Shown piece by piece: positions 7,906-17,125 of a stretch of DNA of 64,000 nucleotides. This DNA comes from JANQFV01 sp964468185 (GTDB lineage: Bacteria; Planctomycetota; Phycisphaerae; UBA1845; Fen-1342), in assembly GCA_964468185.1 (NCBI GenBank), contig CAYXTR010000006.1, positions 100,985 through 164,984 of the forward strand, written 5' to 3'. Within the stretch, counting starts at the first letter, position 1; each line of letters begins with the position of its first letter. The notes under the pieces were generated by a model. That model was not told where the DNA came from and did no database searches. It saw only the letters and a program-made list of their open reading frames with translations. Made by a program: the position numbers and the translations under genes.

Positions 7906-10395
7906 TTACTCCATGGGTCGATCAGGTGATAACTCGATAATGTCCGTCTGCGGCTCGTCTTCCACCACAAAACGCGTCCGCACCGTCCGACCTTCTGGAT
8001 GAAACGCCAGGAAGAACTTCCGCGCATCCCGCGTGCCCTCGACCAGCACCTCCATCAACCGCCGGACCTTGTACACACTGGGCGCCGCCTGATATGCCTC
8101 ACGCTCATTCTCGGTCCGCACCAGCTCGCGGGCCGCGTCCATCTCAATCTGCCACCGCTCGGCCAGCGCCGCCGCCAACTTCGTCGCCGCCTCACCCTCC
8201 AGCTTGCCAACCGTGAAGTTCTCTTCCAGGTAACCCTGCCACCAGTCGTAGGTCACCTGCGTCCGCACATCATCCACAACCACCTGCGCCAGATCACCAC
8301 CCAACTCCGTCTCGAGCTCCGCCTCAATCGGCGTCAGCGCCCGCTCCAGCGCAGCCCGCGCCCGCTCCAGCGCCAACTCCGCCTCCGCGACGGCCACCTC
8401 CGCCTGCTCCTGCTGTCGCAACGTGCTGCCGAGCCCCAACTCGAAATCCTGCCGCAGCACCCGCAATCGCGTTCGCCGCTTTTCGAGCTGCGCCTCCGCA
8501 GCGACAACGTCACGAAACAGCGCTGCCAGCGCGGCAACCTTGCCGCGAAGCTCCTGAATCGCCGCCCCGTCGCGCGCTTCCAGCCGCCGCTGCACTTCGT
8601 TCTGCCGTCCACTCGCATTCCGAATCTTGTTGATCGCCAAAGCCAGCCCCCGCGCCAGCTCCGCGTCACCCGCCACCCGCGACAGCGTCTGATTCTCCGT
8701 CACCCGCGCTTCGCGAATCGCCGCCGTCTTCTCCTGCTCCGCCTTGATCACATTGCGAAACGCCTCCGCCACCGACTTCTCCGGGTGAATATTCGCAATA
8801 CCGACGTACACGATCTCGAGCCCCAGTGCATCCACCCGGCGCTGAATCTGCCGCCGCAATACCTCGCCGGACCGCTCCAGCCCCGTACTCATGAGATAAT
8901 CGACGGTCCGCGACGCACTGTATGACGTCACTTCCTCCCACGAGATGTCCACGACCGTCTGGTGCGGATTCTCCATCACACGCGTAAACCGATGCAGCCC
9001 ACCCGGCCGAATCCGATACTGCACCACCACTTCCATCCGAATCATGTGCACCGCGGCATCATCACGCTCCTCCAGCACGGGACCATCCGGACCCAGTCCC
9101 TCCCCTCTCGCGTCCGACTCCTCCGTCGGGTGCACCACAAAATCAAAATGCTCCAGACCAAAATGCTGCGTGTCGGTCCACAGCAGCACCTGGTCACGCT
9201 CACCGCCATGCGCATTGATGTCCGGCTGCGCGTCAAACCGCTCAAACCCCACATACAACTGATGCAACTGACCCGTGTTGTAGACCCGTGCCACGTCCAT
9301 CGGCCACGGCATCTTAAAATGCCAGCCAGGCCCGTATGGCTCCGGCCGCGGTTCGCCCATCGGCGTCTCACCACCCGGATTGAGTTGCCGCCCCCACCTC
9401 TCGATGATGACATGCTCGTACGGCTGCACGATGACAATGCACGTCAACAGCCACAGCGCCACCGCGCCCGTCAACACCAGCGGCGCAAACGCCCGCTGCA
9501 ACAACTGATAAAACCACGTTTGCGAAACCTGAAAGCCAAACTGATAGTTGATCGCGTCCGCAATCGACGACGCAATGCCACCCGGCTCGGCAAACAGACC
9601 CAGCAGCCGACTGTCAAAAGCCGCCCGCGGCTCCACCCCCGCAGTCCGCGGCCGATAAACGTCCAGCACGAAGTTGATGCCAATCTCAACCGCCAGGACC
9701 AGCATGACGATCGGCACAACGTACGCCAGCCCATGCAGCCAACTCGTCGCCTCCGCATACTGGTATACCCCCAGGCACACCAACAGCGCCACCAGCGTGA
9801 TCGAGTTGCCCAAGAGATACGCGCCACAGCCCCGCAGCAGTTGCCACTCGGCACGTCGCCCCATCCCCGACGTAAACCGCGACAACAAGTACGTACCCGC
9901 CGCCAGGATGAAGATGATCACCATCGCGACCGGCACGCCCCGCAACGTGGGCCAACCCGGCCCACTGATCGTCAAATCGCTCGTCGCCAGCCCGCTCCAT
10001 AACCACGCCCCGATCGCCGCCAGATAGACCGCCGTCAACAGGCTGAACGTCGGAACCAGCCACTTTTCCATCCAACCCAGCCGGGCCTCCGCCACCCGAA
10101 ATCCCGGTCCGGCGCCCTCGGCCTCTTCAAACAGCGCCGCCCCACCGGCCGTCTGCTTCTCCCGGCGTAGCTCCTCCAGGTCCATCGCCTCCAGCGCGGC
10201 CAGCTCGCGCTGACGAAAGACCAGCAGCGCGATGAACCAGATCGGCACCCCACCCAGCAGATACCACGCCACGTTGACCATGGCGTATGACTGCGTGTAC
10301 TGCGCCAGAAACAGCACGCCGAGGAAGGCCACCACCTGCACCACCAGCCCACCCAGGCTGGCGCGGCGACTGCGGGAATGGGACGTTTCGGTCAC
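7906..10395 (-). CDS. Large polytopic SPFH/HflK-like protein (829 aa)
   Basis: This is an unusual SPFH protein. About 330 N-terminal residues carry roughly six or seven membrane segments, and the last of these (LVLTGAVALWLLTCIVIVQ) leads into an SPFH domain starting PYEHVIIERWGRQLNPGGET. The C-terminal 250 residues form a long coiled coil (around residues 590-700, Glu/Arg/Ala rich, for example LRQQEQAEVAVAEAELALER). Typical HflK is about 420 residues with one membrane segment, so this is a membrane-domain plus HflK-type fusion. The start is GTG preceded by GAGAGGTG. It is first in the leftward group that continues with HflC-like, HflK-like and the ABC exporter, and faces the divergent permease at 10,554. 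Confidence 0.78.
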   Translation of the reverse strand: MTETSHSRSRRASLGGLVVQVVAFLGVLFLAQYTQSYAMVNVAWYLLGGVPIWFIALLVFRQRELAALEAMDLEELRREKQTAGGAALFEEAEGAGPGFRVAEARLGWMEKWLVPTFSLLTAVYLAAIGAWLWSGLATSDLTISGPGWPTLRGVPVAMVIIFILAAGTYLLSRFTSGMGRRAEWQLLRGCGAYLLGNSITLVALLVCLGVYQYAEATSWLHGLAYVVPIVMLVLAVEIGINFVLDVYRPRTAGVEPRAAFDSRLLGLFAEPGGIASSIADAINYQFGFQVSQTWFYQLLQRAFAPLVLTGAVALWLLTCIVIVQPYEHVIIERWGRQLNPGGETPMGEPRPEPYGPGWHFKMPWPMDVARVYNTGQLHQLYVGFERFDAQPDINAHGGERDQVLLWTDTQHFGLEHFDFVVHPTEESDARGEGLGPDGPVLEERDDAAVHMIRMEVVVQYRIRPGGLHRFTRVMENPHQTVVDISWEEVTSYSASRTVDYLMSTGLERSGEVLRRQIQRRVDALGLEIVYVGIANIHPEKSVAEAFRNVIKAEQEKTAAIREARVTENQTLSRVAGDAELARGLALAINKIRNASGRQNEVQRRLEARDGAAIQELRGKVAALAALFRDVVAAEAQLEKRRTRLRVLRQDFELGLGSTLRQQEQAEVAVAEAELALERARAALERALTPIEAELETELGGDLAQVVVDDVRTQVTYDWWQGYLEENFTVGKLEGEAATKLAAALAERWQIEMDAARELVRTENEREAYQAAPSVYKVRRLMEVLVEGTRDARKFFLAFHPEGRTVRTRFVVEDEPQTDIIELSPDRPME

Positions 10396-10553
10396 TGCGC
10401 ACCTCTCGACCAGAACCCGGACCGCCTACGAACTGAACCGGCCCGCAACTCCTGCGTATGATTCCTTGTGTGCCTGCCGCGCCCGCGACATAATTGCACC
10501 CCGCGTCGGCGCCCCCCAATACAGCCCGGCCCCAGCGAGGAACGACCCAGCCC

Positions 10554-11534
10554 ATGTTCGGCAAACTGATCGCCATCGCCAGGACAACCTTTATCGAGAC
10601 GATCCGTCAGCCCATCTTCGGCGTCCTCATGTGGGTTGCCGCCGGCCTGCTCATCTTCAACCCCTCGCTGGCCGCCTTCTCCCTCGAGAGCGAAGGCGAC
10701 AACAAAATCCTCCTCGACGTCGGCCTGGCCACCCTCCTGCTCTACGGTCTCCTGGCCAGCGCCTTCAGCGCCACCAACGTCATCACGCGCGAAATCGAAT
10801 CCTTCACCGTCATGACGGTCGTGTCCAAACCCGTCAGCCGCCCCCTTTTCCTCGTCGGCAAATACCTCGGCGTCTGCGCCGCCGTACTCGTCGGCTACTA
10901 CCTCCTCACCCTCGTATTCTTCATGACCATCCGGCATGGCGTCATGATGACCGCCGCCGATCACCTCGATCAGCCCGTCATCCTCTTCTCCAGCCTCGCC
11001 ATACTCATCAGCCTGATCGCCGCCGGCTTCGGCAATTACATTTACGGCTGGCACTTCCCCACCGCCCTCACCGCCTGGGTCGTCCCCGCCGGCACAATCG
11101 CCCTCATCCTCGTCCTGCTCATCTCGAAGGACTGGCAATTTCAATCCCCCACAACCGACTTCGGCGACATGCAGGCCGTCTACGCTACCGCCATGACGTT
11201 CTGCGGCGTGCTCATCCTCGCCGCCTTCGCGGTTGCCCTCGCCACGCGCTTCAATCAGGCCCTTACCCTCCTGCTCTGTGCCACCGTCTACCTCGTCGGC
11301 CTGCTCTCCGACTACTACATCGGCCGACCCGCGGCCGAAGGCGCCGCGTGGATCTTCACCGTGCTCTACGCCATCGTCCCCAACTTCCAGTTCTTCTGGG
11401 CCGGCGACGCACTCACCCAGGAGCAGATCATCCCCCTCAGCCAGGTCGCCCAAGTCGCCGCCTATGCCACGCTCTACTCGCTCGGCGTCCTGGGTGTTGG
11501 CGTAGCCCTCTTTGAAACCCGTGAAGTCGGCTAG
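10554..11534 (+). CDS. ABC-2 family permease subunit (326 aa)
   Basis: This is a six-segment membrane protein of the ABC-2 exporter type. It starts MFGKLIAIARTTFIETIRQP, the usual amphipathic cytoplasmic helix, and continues with segments near residues 22-40, 58-75, 105-125, 142-160, 170-190, 215-235 and 290-310. The motif TREIESFTVMTVVSKPVSRP between segments two and three is characteristic of this permease group. It has no ATPase gene next to it on the same strand, so it may use the ATPase encoded on the opposite strand at 4,293-5,513. The ATG at codon 21 of the open frame was chosen because GAGGAACG precedes it and the family N-terminus matches. It is divergent from the large SPFH gene. 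Confidence 0.78.
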   Translation: MFGKLIAIARTTFIETIRQPIFGVLMWVAAGLLIFNPSLAAFSLESEGDNKILLDVGLATLLLYGLLASAFSATNVITREIESFTVMTVVSKPVSRPLFLVGKYLGVCAAVLVGYYLLTLVFFMTIRHGVMMTAADHLDQPVILFSSLAILISLIAAGFGNYIYGWHFPTALTAWVVPAGTIALILVLLISKDWQFQSPTTDFGDMQAVYATAMTFCGVLILAAFAVALATRFNQALTLLLCATVYLVGLLSDYYIGRPAAEGAAWIFTVLYAIVPNFQFFWAGDALTQEQIIPLSQVAQVAAYATLYSLGVLGVGVALFETREVG

Positions 11535-11638
11535 GGTCAGGCCGTCGAATGTTCGCAGCGCACACCCCACGGCCACGCGCCTGACCGGGCACTCGCATCG
11601 TCGAACTTGCCGGCTCTGCATGGTTTCCACTCGCCCGC

Positions 11639-13618
11639 TCATGTGACCGGCTGCAACGCCACCCTGCCCTGTTCCGCAGGCCCTTCTTCGCCACGCCGCT
11701 GCGGCACGTGCGTAGCAATGTGCTCGCCAAATCGCACCATCCGTGCACTATTGAACACAACCAGTGCCGACGAGGCCGTGTGCAGGAACGCTGCAAACAT
11801 CGGGTGCACGTTCCCAAACACGATCGCAACCTCGACCGCGAGGATGAACGTCACCCCGAAGATCAGATTCTGCCAAATCACCCGCGTCGTCGCCCGCGAC
11901 AGACTCACCAGGAATGGCAGACGTCGCAGATCGTTGCTCATCAACGCCACGCTGGCACTGTTCATCGCCACGTCACTGCCCGCCGCACCCATCGCCACAC
12001 CCAGGTTCCCCGCCGCCAGCGCCGGCGCATCGTTCACGCCATCGCCAATCACCGCAACCGTGTGACCCTTCTTCTTCAATGCGTCCACCAGCGCAAGCTT
12101 GTCCTGCGGCAGCACCTCGGCCTGCACATCCGAGCACCCCATCTCCCCCGCCACACGCCGCGCCACCGACCACCGATCACCCGTAACCATGATCAGATCA
12201 CGCAAACCCAAACCGCGCAGCTCATCCATGGCAATCCGCGCTTCCGGCCGGGTCCGATCCTCCAATCCAATCCACCCCAGGCAGCGATTCCCCCTCGCAA
12301 CATACAGCGTGCTCAGACCTTCCGGCTCGGCAAACTCCTCCCCCACCAGCGCCGACATGTCAACCCCCGACTCGGTCACCCACGTCCGTCGACCAACTTG
12401 CACCGTCTCGCCACCAATCCGTGCCCGTACGCCTTTGCCCGATACCTCCTCAAACCCCTCCGCCTCGTCCGGCTGTACGCGTGCCTTGTCCGCCACCACC
12501 ACGATCGCCCGCGCCACCGGGTGCCGACTCAAACGCTCAACCGACGCCGCCGCCTTCAAGAGCTCCGCCGGATCAACCCCCGGCGCCGGCTTCATCCGCG
12601 TCACCGCCAACTCGCCGGTCGTCAGCGTACCGGTCTTGTCGAAAACCACCGCGGTTAGCTTCCGCGCCCACTCCAGATTCGTCACATCCTTGATATACAC
12701 CCCCAGCCGCGCCGCCGCCGACAACGCCGCCACGATCGCCGTCGGCGTAGCCAAAATCAACGCACACGGGCAAGCGATCACCAGCATCGCAACCGTCTTG
12801 TCCATGTCCCGCGTGAAAAACCACACCACGCCCGCCGCCATCAGCACCACCGGCGTGTACCACGCCGCATACTGATCAATCAGTCGCATCAACGGAATCT
12901 TCGTCCGCTCCGCCTCCAGGATCAAATCCTGCACGCGTCCCAGCGTCGTGTCCGCCCCCACCTTGGTCACCTGAATCTTGATCGCGCCCGTTACGTTGCT
13001 CGTACCCCCGTACACATCATCCCCAGCCGCCTTCTCCGCCGGCAGCGACTCACCCGTAATATTCGCCTCGTTGATCGTCGATTCCCCCTCGATGATCCGC
13101 CCGTCGGCCGGCACATTGTCGCCCGGCAACACGAGCACCGTATCGCCCGTCTGCAACGCATGCGCGTCAACCGCCTCCTCCTGACCATTCCGCAACCGTC
13201 GCGCCTTCGTGGGCGTCAACCTGACAATCCCCTCGATCGCCGCCCGGGCCCCCAGCGCAGTCCGCGTTTCAATCAAAATGCTGATCAGCAGGAAGAACGC
13301 GACGACACCCGCCGTCTGATAATCCCCCGCGACCATCGCCGCCAGAATGGCCAGCGAGACCATCTCGTCCATGTGCATCTCGCCACGCACCAGCGTCTGC
13401 AGCGCATGCGCCCACAGCGGAATCGCCAGCAACAACGCCCCCGCCAGAGCCAGCACGTCCCGATAGAACGCCGCTGATTCAGCGTCGCCGGTGCCCGCTC
13501 CGAATATTAACTCGGCGAGGAAGGATGTCGCAACCAGCACACCCCCAACCATGGTTGCAATGAGCTTGGCGGTCGCCCGCCCCGTTTCCGACTGCACGGA
13601 AAGGTGATCGTGTGCCAT
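11639..13618 (-). CDS. Heavy-metal translocating P1B-type ATPase (659 aa)
   Basis: This is an inner-membrane pump that couples ATP hydrolysis to metal ion export. The actuator TGE is at residues 188-190, the membrane metal motif CPC at 283-285, the phosphorylation motif DKTGT starts at D327, the HP motif is RLSRHPVA, and the hinge is GDGVNDAP. There is no N-terminal CxxC heavy-metal domain; the N-terminus is only a short His-containing segment (MAHDHLS). CPC fits Cu, Zn, Cd or Pb transport, and the ion cannot be decided from this sequence. It is a single gene, not part of the arsenic island. The following 377 bases towards the small basic protein gene hold no convincing gene. Confidence 0.93.
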   Translation of the reverse strand: MAHDHLSVQSETGRATAKLIATMVGGVLVATSFLAELIFGAGTGDAESAAFYRDVLALAGALLLAIPLWAHALQTLVRGEMHMDEMVSLAILAAMVAGDYQTAGVVAFFLLISILIETRTALGARAAIEGIVRLTPTKARRLRNGQEEAVDAHALQTGDTVLVLPGDNVPADGRIIEGESTINEANITGESLPAEKAAGDDVYGGTSNVTGAIKIQVTKVGADTTLGRVQDLILEAERTKIPLMRLIDQYAAWYTPVVLMAAGVVWFFTRDMDKTVAMLVIACPCALILATPTAIVAALSAAARLGVYIKDVTNLEWARKLTAVVFDKTGTLTTGELAVTRMKPAPGVDPAELLKAAASVERLSRHPVARAIVVVADKARVQPDEAEGFEEVSGKGVRARIGGETVQVGRRTWVTESGVDMSALVGEEFAEPEGLSTLYVARGNRCLGWIGLEDRTRPEARIAMDELRGLGLRDLIMVTGDRWSVARRVAGEMGCSDVQAEVLPQDKLALVDALKKKGHTVAVIGDGVNDAPALAAGNLGVAMGAAGSDVAMNSASVALMSNDLRRLPFLVSLSRATTRVIWQNLIFGVTFILAVEVAIVFGNVHPMFAAFLHTASSALVVFNSARMVRFGEHIATHVPQRRGEEGPAEQGRVALQPVT

Positions 13619-13995
13619 ATTTCACCAAAGTGGCGGCCGCGACGGCGGCACCGCTCGACCTGTACACCCAGCTAAGGAAACGCAGGATGCGTGAATCTAC
13701 GCGCTTCAGACCCGCTGTCAACGCCGCGGACGGAGATCGGGCGCGAAGCTGCAATGCTACGGTTACGCCGCGAACGCCGAGGGGTTCGCGCCAGTTCCCA
13801 GGAATTCGCGACATTTCCCGGCCCCCATGCGACAAACGCGCGCCACACAACACACCCCCTGCTCGCTCCGCACAGTCGCGCAAACGCTGGTTGATCTGGC
13901 ATATTCCCCCGTCGCCGGCCGCCCAAAGGGCGCAGCCCGACGGCGCCGCCGCGAAACGGGCACACATCGGCGGCGACACGAGCGGTTCGTCGCCC
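13619..13995. other. Intergenic region, no gene seen
   Basis: Short open frames occur on both strands but none has a credible ribosome binding site, and their compositions are those of shadow frames. It should contain the promoter of the leftward P-type ATPase and the end of the leftward small basic protein transcript. I see no clear promoter or hairpin. Confidence 0.4.
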
Positions 13996-14202
13996 CTACT
14001 CCTCCGTCTCAGGGCCCTTCTTCTTCTTCTGCTTGCCACCGGCCTTGGCCTTGCGGTGCGGAACCTTGGGCATGTGCAGCGGGCTGCTGCTCTCTTCCCA
14101 CCGATCCTGCTCTTGCAGGACGGCGACGCGCTCCGCCCGACTGAGTACATTGCGATGGCGTTCCAGCGTGCTCGTGCTGCGCAAAGAACGGTCGATCGAC
14201 AT
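13996..14202 (-). CDS. PVC-type small basic protein (68 aa, TIGR04137-like)
   Basis: The protein begins MSIDRSLRSTSTLERHRNVL, continues LSRAERVAVLQEQDRWEES, then has HMPKVPHRKAKAG and a Lys-rich tail. This matches my memory of the small basic protein family found in Planctomycetes, Verrucomicrobia and Chlamydiae (MSIDKSLRxxxxLxRxRNVLxRAERI). That family is thought to be associated with the ribosome or RNA, but its function is not established. The start codon has AGGAGT about 6 bases upstream; the open frame extends 31 codons further without a better start. It is divergent from the RNase III gene, whose ATG lies about 300 bases away. It is a useful phylum marker. Confidence 0.88.
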   Translation of the reverse strand: MSIDRSLRSTSTLERHRNVLSRAERVAVLQEQDRWEESSSPLHMPKVPHRKAKAGGKQKKKKGPETEE

Positions 14203-14500
14203 AGCTGACTCCTGAATCACGTAAAGACCCGTAAGTTTATCCAACATCGGCACACATCGCAACCCGAACCGGCCAGCAGCGATCCGCCGTGTCAAATTTC
14301 AGCCAAATCGGTCCTATAACCGCGCACGAACTCGCAATAACCGGTTCCGGTTTGGTAGAATGCACACGTTGAGCTATCGCCGACCGCCGTGGTCGGTTGA
14401 TGGCCCGTCATGTAAGCGATGGCGGACCGGCCGCCAACGCAAGTCGTCCTGGGGCGGGACGCTTTGCGTCAGCGGCTCGTCTGAACGACGGACGAGTGCC

Positions 14501-15220
14501 ATGCCTTCAGAGTCGGCCCTTCGGGCGTGCGAACAGCGTATCGGCTATCAATTTCAAGACCTCGACCTGCTCCGCTTCGCATTGCGGCATGCCTCCTCGG
14601 CAAACCATCGTCGCGACAGCAATGAGCGGATGGAGTTCCTCGGCGACGCCGTCCTCGGCCTCGTCGTCTGCCAGGCTCTCTACGAGCAGCTCCCCAACGC
14701 CCTCGAAGGCGATATGACCAAAATCAAGTCCGCCGTCGTATCCCGCCGCGCTTGTGCCCGCGTCGCCAAGAAGCTCGAACTCATGGACGGCCTCGTCCTC
14801 GGCCAGGGCATGGATAACGGCGAACAACTTCCCAGCTCACTCGCCGCCGGCACCCTCGAAGCCGTCATCGCCGCCATCTACCTCGACGGCGGCCTCGAAG
14901 CCGCCCGCCACTTTATTCTCGCGCACATGGACGACGAGATCGGTGAGGCAACGCGGTCCCAGCACCACTCCAACTACAAGTCACAACTCCAGCAATGGGC
15001 CCAGCGCGAATGCAGCGCCACACCCATTTACGAACTGTTGGACGAAAAAGGGCCCGACCACGCCAAATGCTTCGAAATCGCCGTCAGTATCCGTGGCCGC
15101 ATGTTCCCCAGTGCGTGGGGGCCCAATAAGAAAGAGGCCGAGCAAAAAGCCGCCCGCCTCGCCCTCGTGTCGGTCGGTGAGGTCAAAGAAGAATCGCGCG
15201 AGGACGTCATCGCCAGTTGA
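14501..15220 (+). CDS. rnc: Ribonuclease III
   Basis: This is a double-strand-specific endoribonuclease used in rRNA and mRNA processing. The RNase III signature NERMEFLGDAV is at residues 41-51, with the metal ligands E45 and D49. The second catalytic patch LEAVIAAIYLDGG lies near residue 120. A double-stranded RNA binding domain fills the C-terminus, from SNYKSQLQQWAQ to NKKEAEQKAARLAL. The length of 239 residues is normal. The ATG was chosen because upstream sequence in the open frame does not resemble the family and the conserved N-terminus CEQRIGYQFQDLDLLRFAL follows directly. It is convergent with the porin gene, with a terminator-like hairpin between. Confidence 0.95.
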   Translation: MPSESALRACEQRIGYQFQDLDLLRFALRHASSANHRRDSNERMEFLGDAVLGLVVCQALYEQLPNALEGDMTKIKSAVVSRRACARVAKKLELMDGLVLGQGMDNGEQLPSSLAAGTLEAVIAAIYLDGGLEAARHFILAHMDDEIGEATRSQHHSNYKSQLQQWAQRECSATPIYELLDEKGPDHAKCFEIAVSIRGRMFPSAWGPNKKEAEQKAARLALVSVGEVKEESREDVIAS

Positions 15221-15257
15221 ACGGCCAGCGCAGCCTCACCACCAATGCCTGATACGC

Positions 15258-15296
15258 GAGCGGCCCGACGCACGCATCACGTGCATCGAGCCGCTC
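15258..15296 (+). terminator. Hairpin after rnc
   Basis: A 7-base stem, GAGCGGC with GCCGCTC, encloses a smaller GCAC/GTGC hairpin and is followed by TTCCTTTG. It lies between the convergent rnc and porin genes. The T-tract is short, so it is a moderate rho-independent candidate for rnc. Confidence 0.45.
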
Positions 15297-15329
15297 TTCC
15301 TTTGTCACCGTGTGATCGCGCCGACGCGG

Positions 15330-16832
15330 CTAGAACGCCACCTGCAACTGCACACGCCAGATCAACGCATCATCATTCACATTCGCCAGGCTGTAGCGCG
15401 TGCTCGAGATCGGCACCTCGTAGATCTTCGTCACGTCCGTCTGCAACTTCACACGATCATCCACAATGTAATAGTTCAGACCGGCCGCGTACTCCCACGT
15501 CCCTTCCGAGCCACCCGCGTGCGTCAGTACGCCACCAAAACGGGCGACCGCTTCAAGCTGCTTCTCCAGCCCCGGAATCGGCAGGAAGTAACCGCATTGC
15601 ATGTACCCACCATGCTGTACCGTCGTCGAGTCATCACCCGTCGCCAGGTACAGCGGCGTATACGGCGCACTCGCCGAAGCACGCACGTCAACTAGCCGGA
15701 CAATATACTCGGCCGACGTCGAGAACCCCATCCACTTGAACAGGGCATCCAAGCCAAACTGATTGATCTGCAACCCGTTCGAGTTCACCAGCCCAAAGCC
15801 GCCTTCACGGAAAAAACTGTCCCGCTCATACAAGATGCGACTCGTAAACTGATCCCCATTCACCTCGTTGAACATGTAGTGGAAGCCCACCTGCAAGCCA
15901 GCCTCATTGCTGATCTCATGATCAGCCTGACTCACGAACATGTCCCCATCACCCAGCACGTTGTACACCGTCCGGAAAATGATCGCCGGGTTGTTGTCCA
16001 ACTCCCGCGTCTCGTCCGGCGTAATCGTCCGCCCAACCGCGGCGCCTTCACCCTCGGTCACCGAGTTGGCAATGTCCAGGTACCACGTAACGGTCCCGTC
16101 CATGCACTCACCCCAGAACCGGGCGCCGATGCCGTACCCCAGCCCAAACACCGCATCCGCCAGCGGACGATCCACAAACTGCAGGTTTGCGTCACTCGTC
16201 ATCTGCGCCCGCGTCGACGCAAACTTCAGCAAACCGGCCGCAAAGTGCAGCTCATCCATGAATCGATAATCAACCCAGCCTTCGCTCAGCACAAAGCTGT
16301 ACGTGTTCGGCTCATCCGCTTCCATTTCCAGATAGTACGTCAGGTCAGGCGTGTATGCGTGGCCGAACACACCAAACCGCACACGATTGGCATCGAAGCC
16401 CGTGCGGTCACTACGCCGCGCACCGGCAAGCAGGTAGTTGTTGTTCGGCTGCGACTGGTAATGCGTCCAGCGAAACTGCACCCGCCCGAAGAACGTCATC
16501 TTGAACTTGTCATCGTTGCTGCGAATGAAGAAACCGTCGTCATAGCCCGCCTGCAGCGTCGACGGCATCATCTCATTGCGAAACTCAGACTCACTGAGCA
16601 CCTCCCGAATCTGCCGCCGCATCTCCTGCGCCCGCGCGTCGTCCATATCCGACTGCGCCGCCACCTGCTGCTGCAGCCGCTCAATCCGATCCTGCTGGGC
16701 CTGGAGTAGCGCCTCCATGCGCGCCAGCGTTTCCTCATCCGTCGCTGTTGGCCTGGTGTCAGCCAGCGCCGGTACAGCGCAAACCAAGAGTAGACAGACA
16801 CCCAACACGAGCCTGAAGTCCCGTCGGTCCAT
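15330..16832 (-). CDS. Outer-membrane porin, OprO/OprP-like (500 aa)
   Basis: This is a secreted beta-barrel. A signal peptide (about residues 1-25, LVLGVCLLLVCAVPALADT) is followed by a short coiled coil (ARMEALLQAQQDRIERLQQQ), a layout typical of planctomycete phosphate-selective-porin-family proteins. The barrel then shows alternating aromatic strands such as FKMTFFGRVQFRWTHYQSQ and ends in ALIWRVQLQVAF, with the C-terminal Phe of outer-membrane proteins. The selectivity cannot be told. The ATG has CGGAG upstream, and starting 7 codons earlier would spoil the signal peptide. It is convergent with rnc and divergent from the selenium/sulfur module. Confidence 0.85.
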   Translation of the reverse strand: MDRRDFRLVLGVCLLLVCAVPALADTRPTATDEETLARMEALLQAQQDRIERLQQQVAAQSDMDDARAQEMRRQIREVLSESEFRNEMMPSTLQAGYDDGFFIRSNDDKFKMTFFGRVQFRWTHYQSQPNNNYLLAGARRSDRTGFDANRVRFGVFGHAYTPDLTYYLEMEADEPNTYSFVLSEGWVDYRFMDELHFAAGLLKFASTRAQMTSDANLQFVDRPLADAVFGLGYGIGARFWGECMDGTVTWYLDIANSVTEGEGAAVGRTITPDETRELDNNPAIIFRTVYNVLGDGDMFVSQADHEISNEAGLQVGFHYMFNEVNGDQFTSRILYERDSFFREGGFGLVNSNGLQINQFGLDALFKWMGFSTSAEYIVRLVDVRASASAPYTPLYLATGDDSTTVQHGGYMQCGYFLPIPGLEKQLEAVARFGGVLTHAGGSEGTWEYAAGLNYYIVDDRVKLQTDVTKIYEVPISSTRYSLANVNDDALIWRVQLQVAF

Positions 16833-17125
16833 GATGTTTTCTCCGAGCGTCAAGCAAGAATGGTGCGAGAGGCCTACCAGTCCTTTGGCGATCGCGCAAC
16901 CGCGCCAGCGCGATCGGACCTCCCAGAAACGCGTCCGATATCATACGATCAATTAAGAGAATGAAAACACCTTGAAGCAACCTTTTACACACCACCACGA
17001 GTTTTTTCGAAACCCATTACGGCTCCGCCACCCTTGCCCGCTACACCGGGCACCCCTACATTGCACCGCAGACATTACCCTCGGCGACCGAGCCAAAAGA
17101 ATATTCCTTCTGCGGGGCTGCCCCC

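Noticed and set aside
10392..11642. 416-codon minus-strand frame opposite the ABC-2 permease
   Set aside because: Gly/Asp/Glu-rich composition of a shadow frame; the + strand encodes a normal membrane protein.
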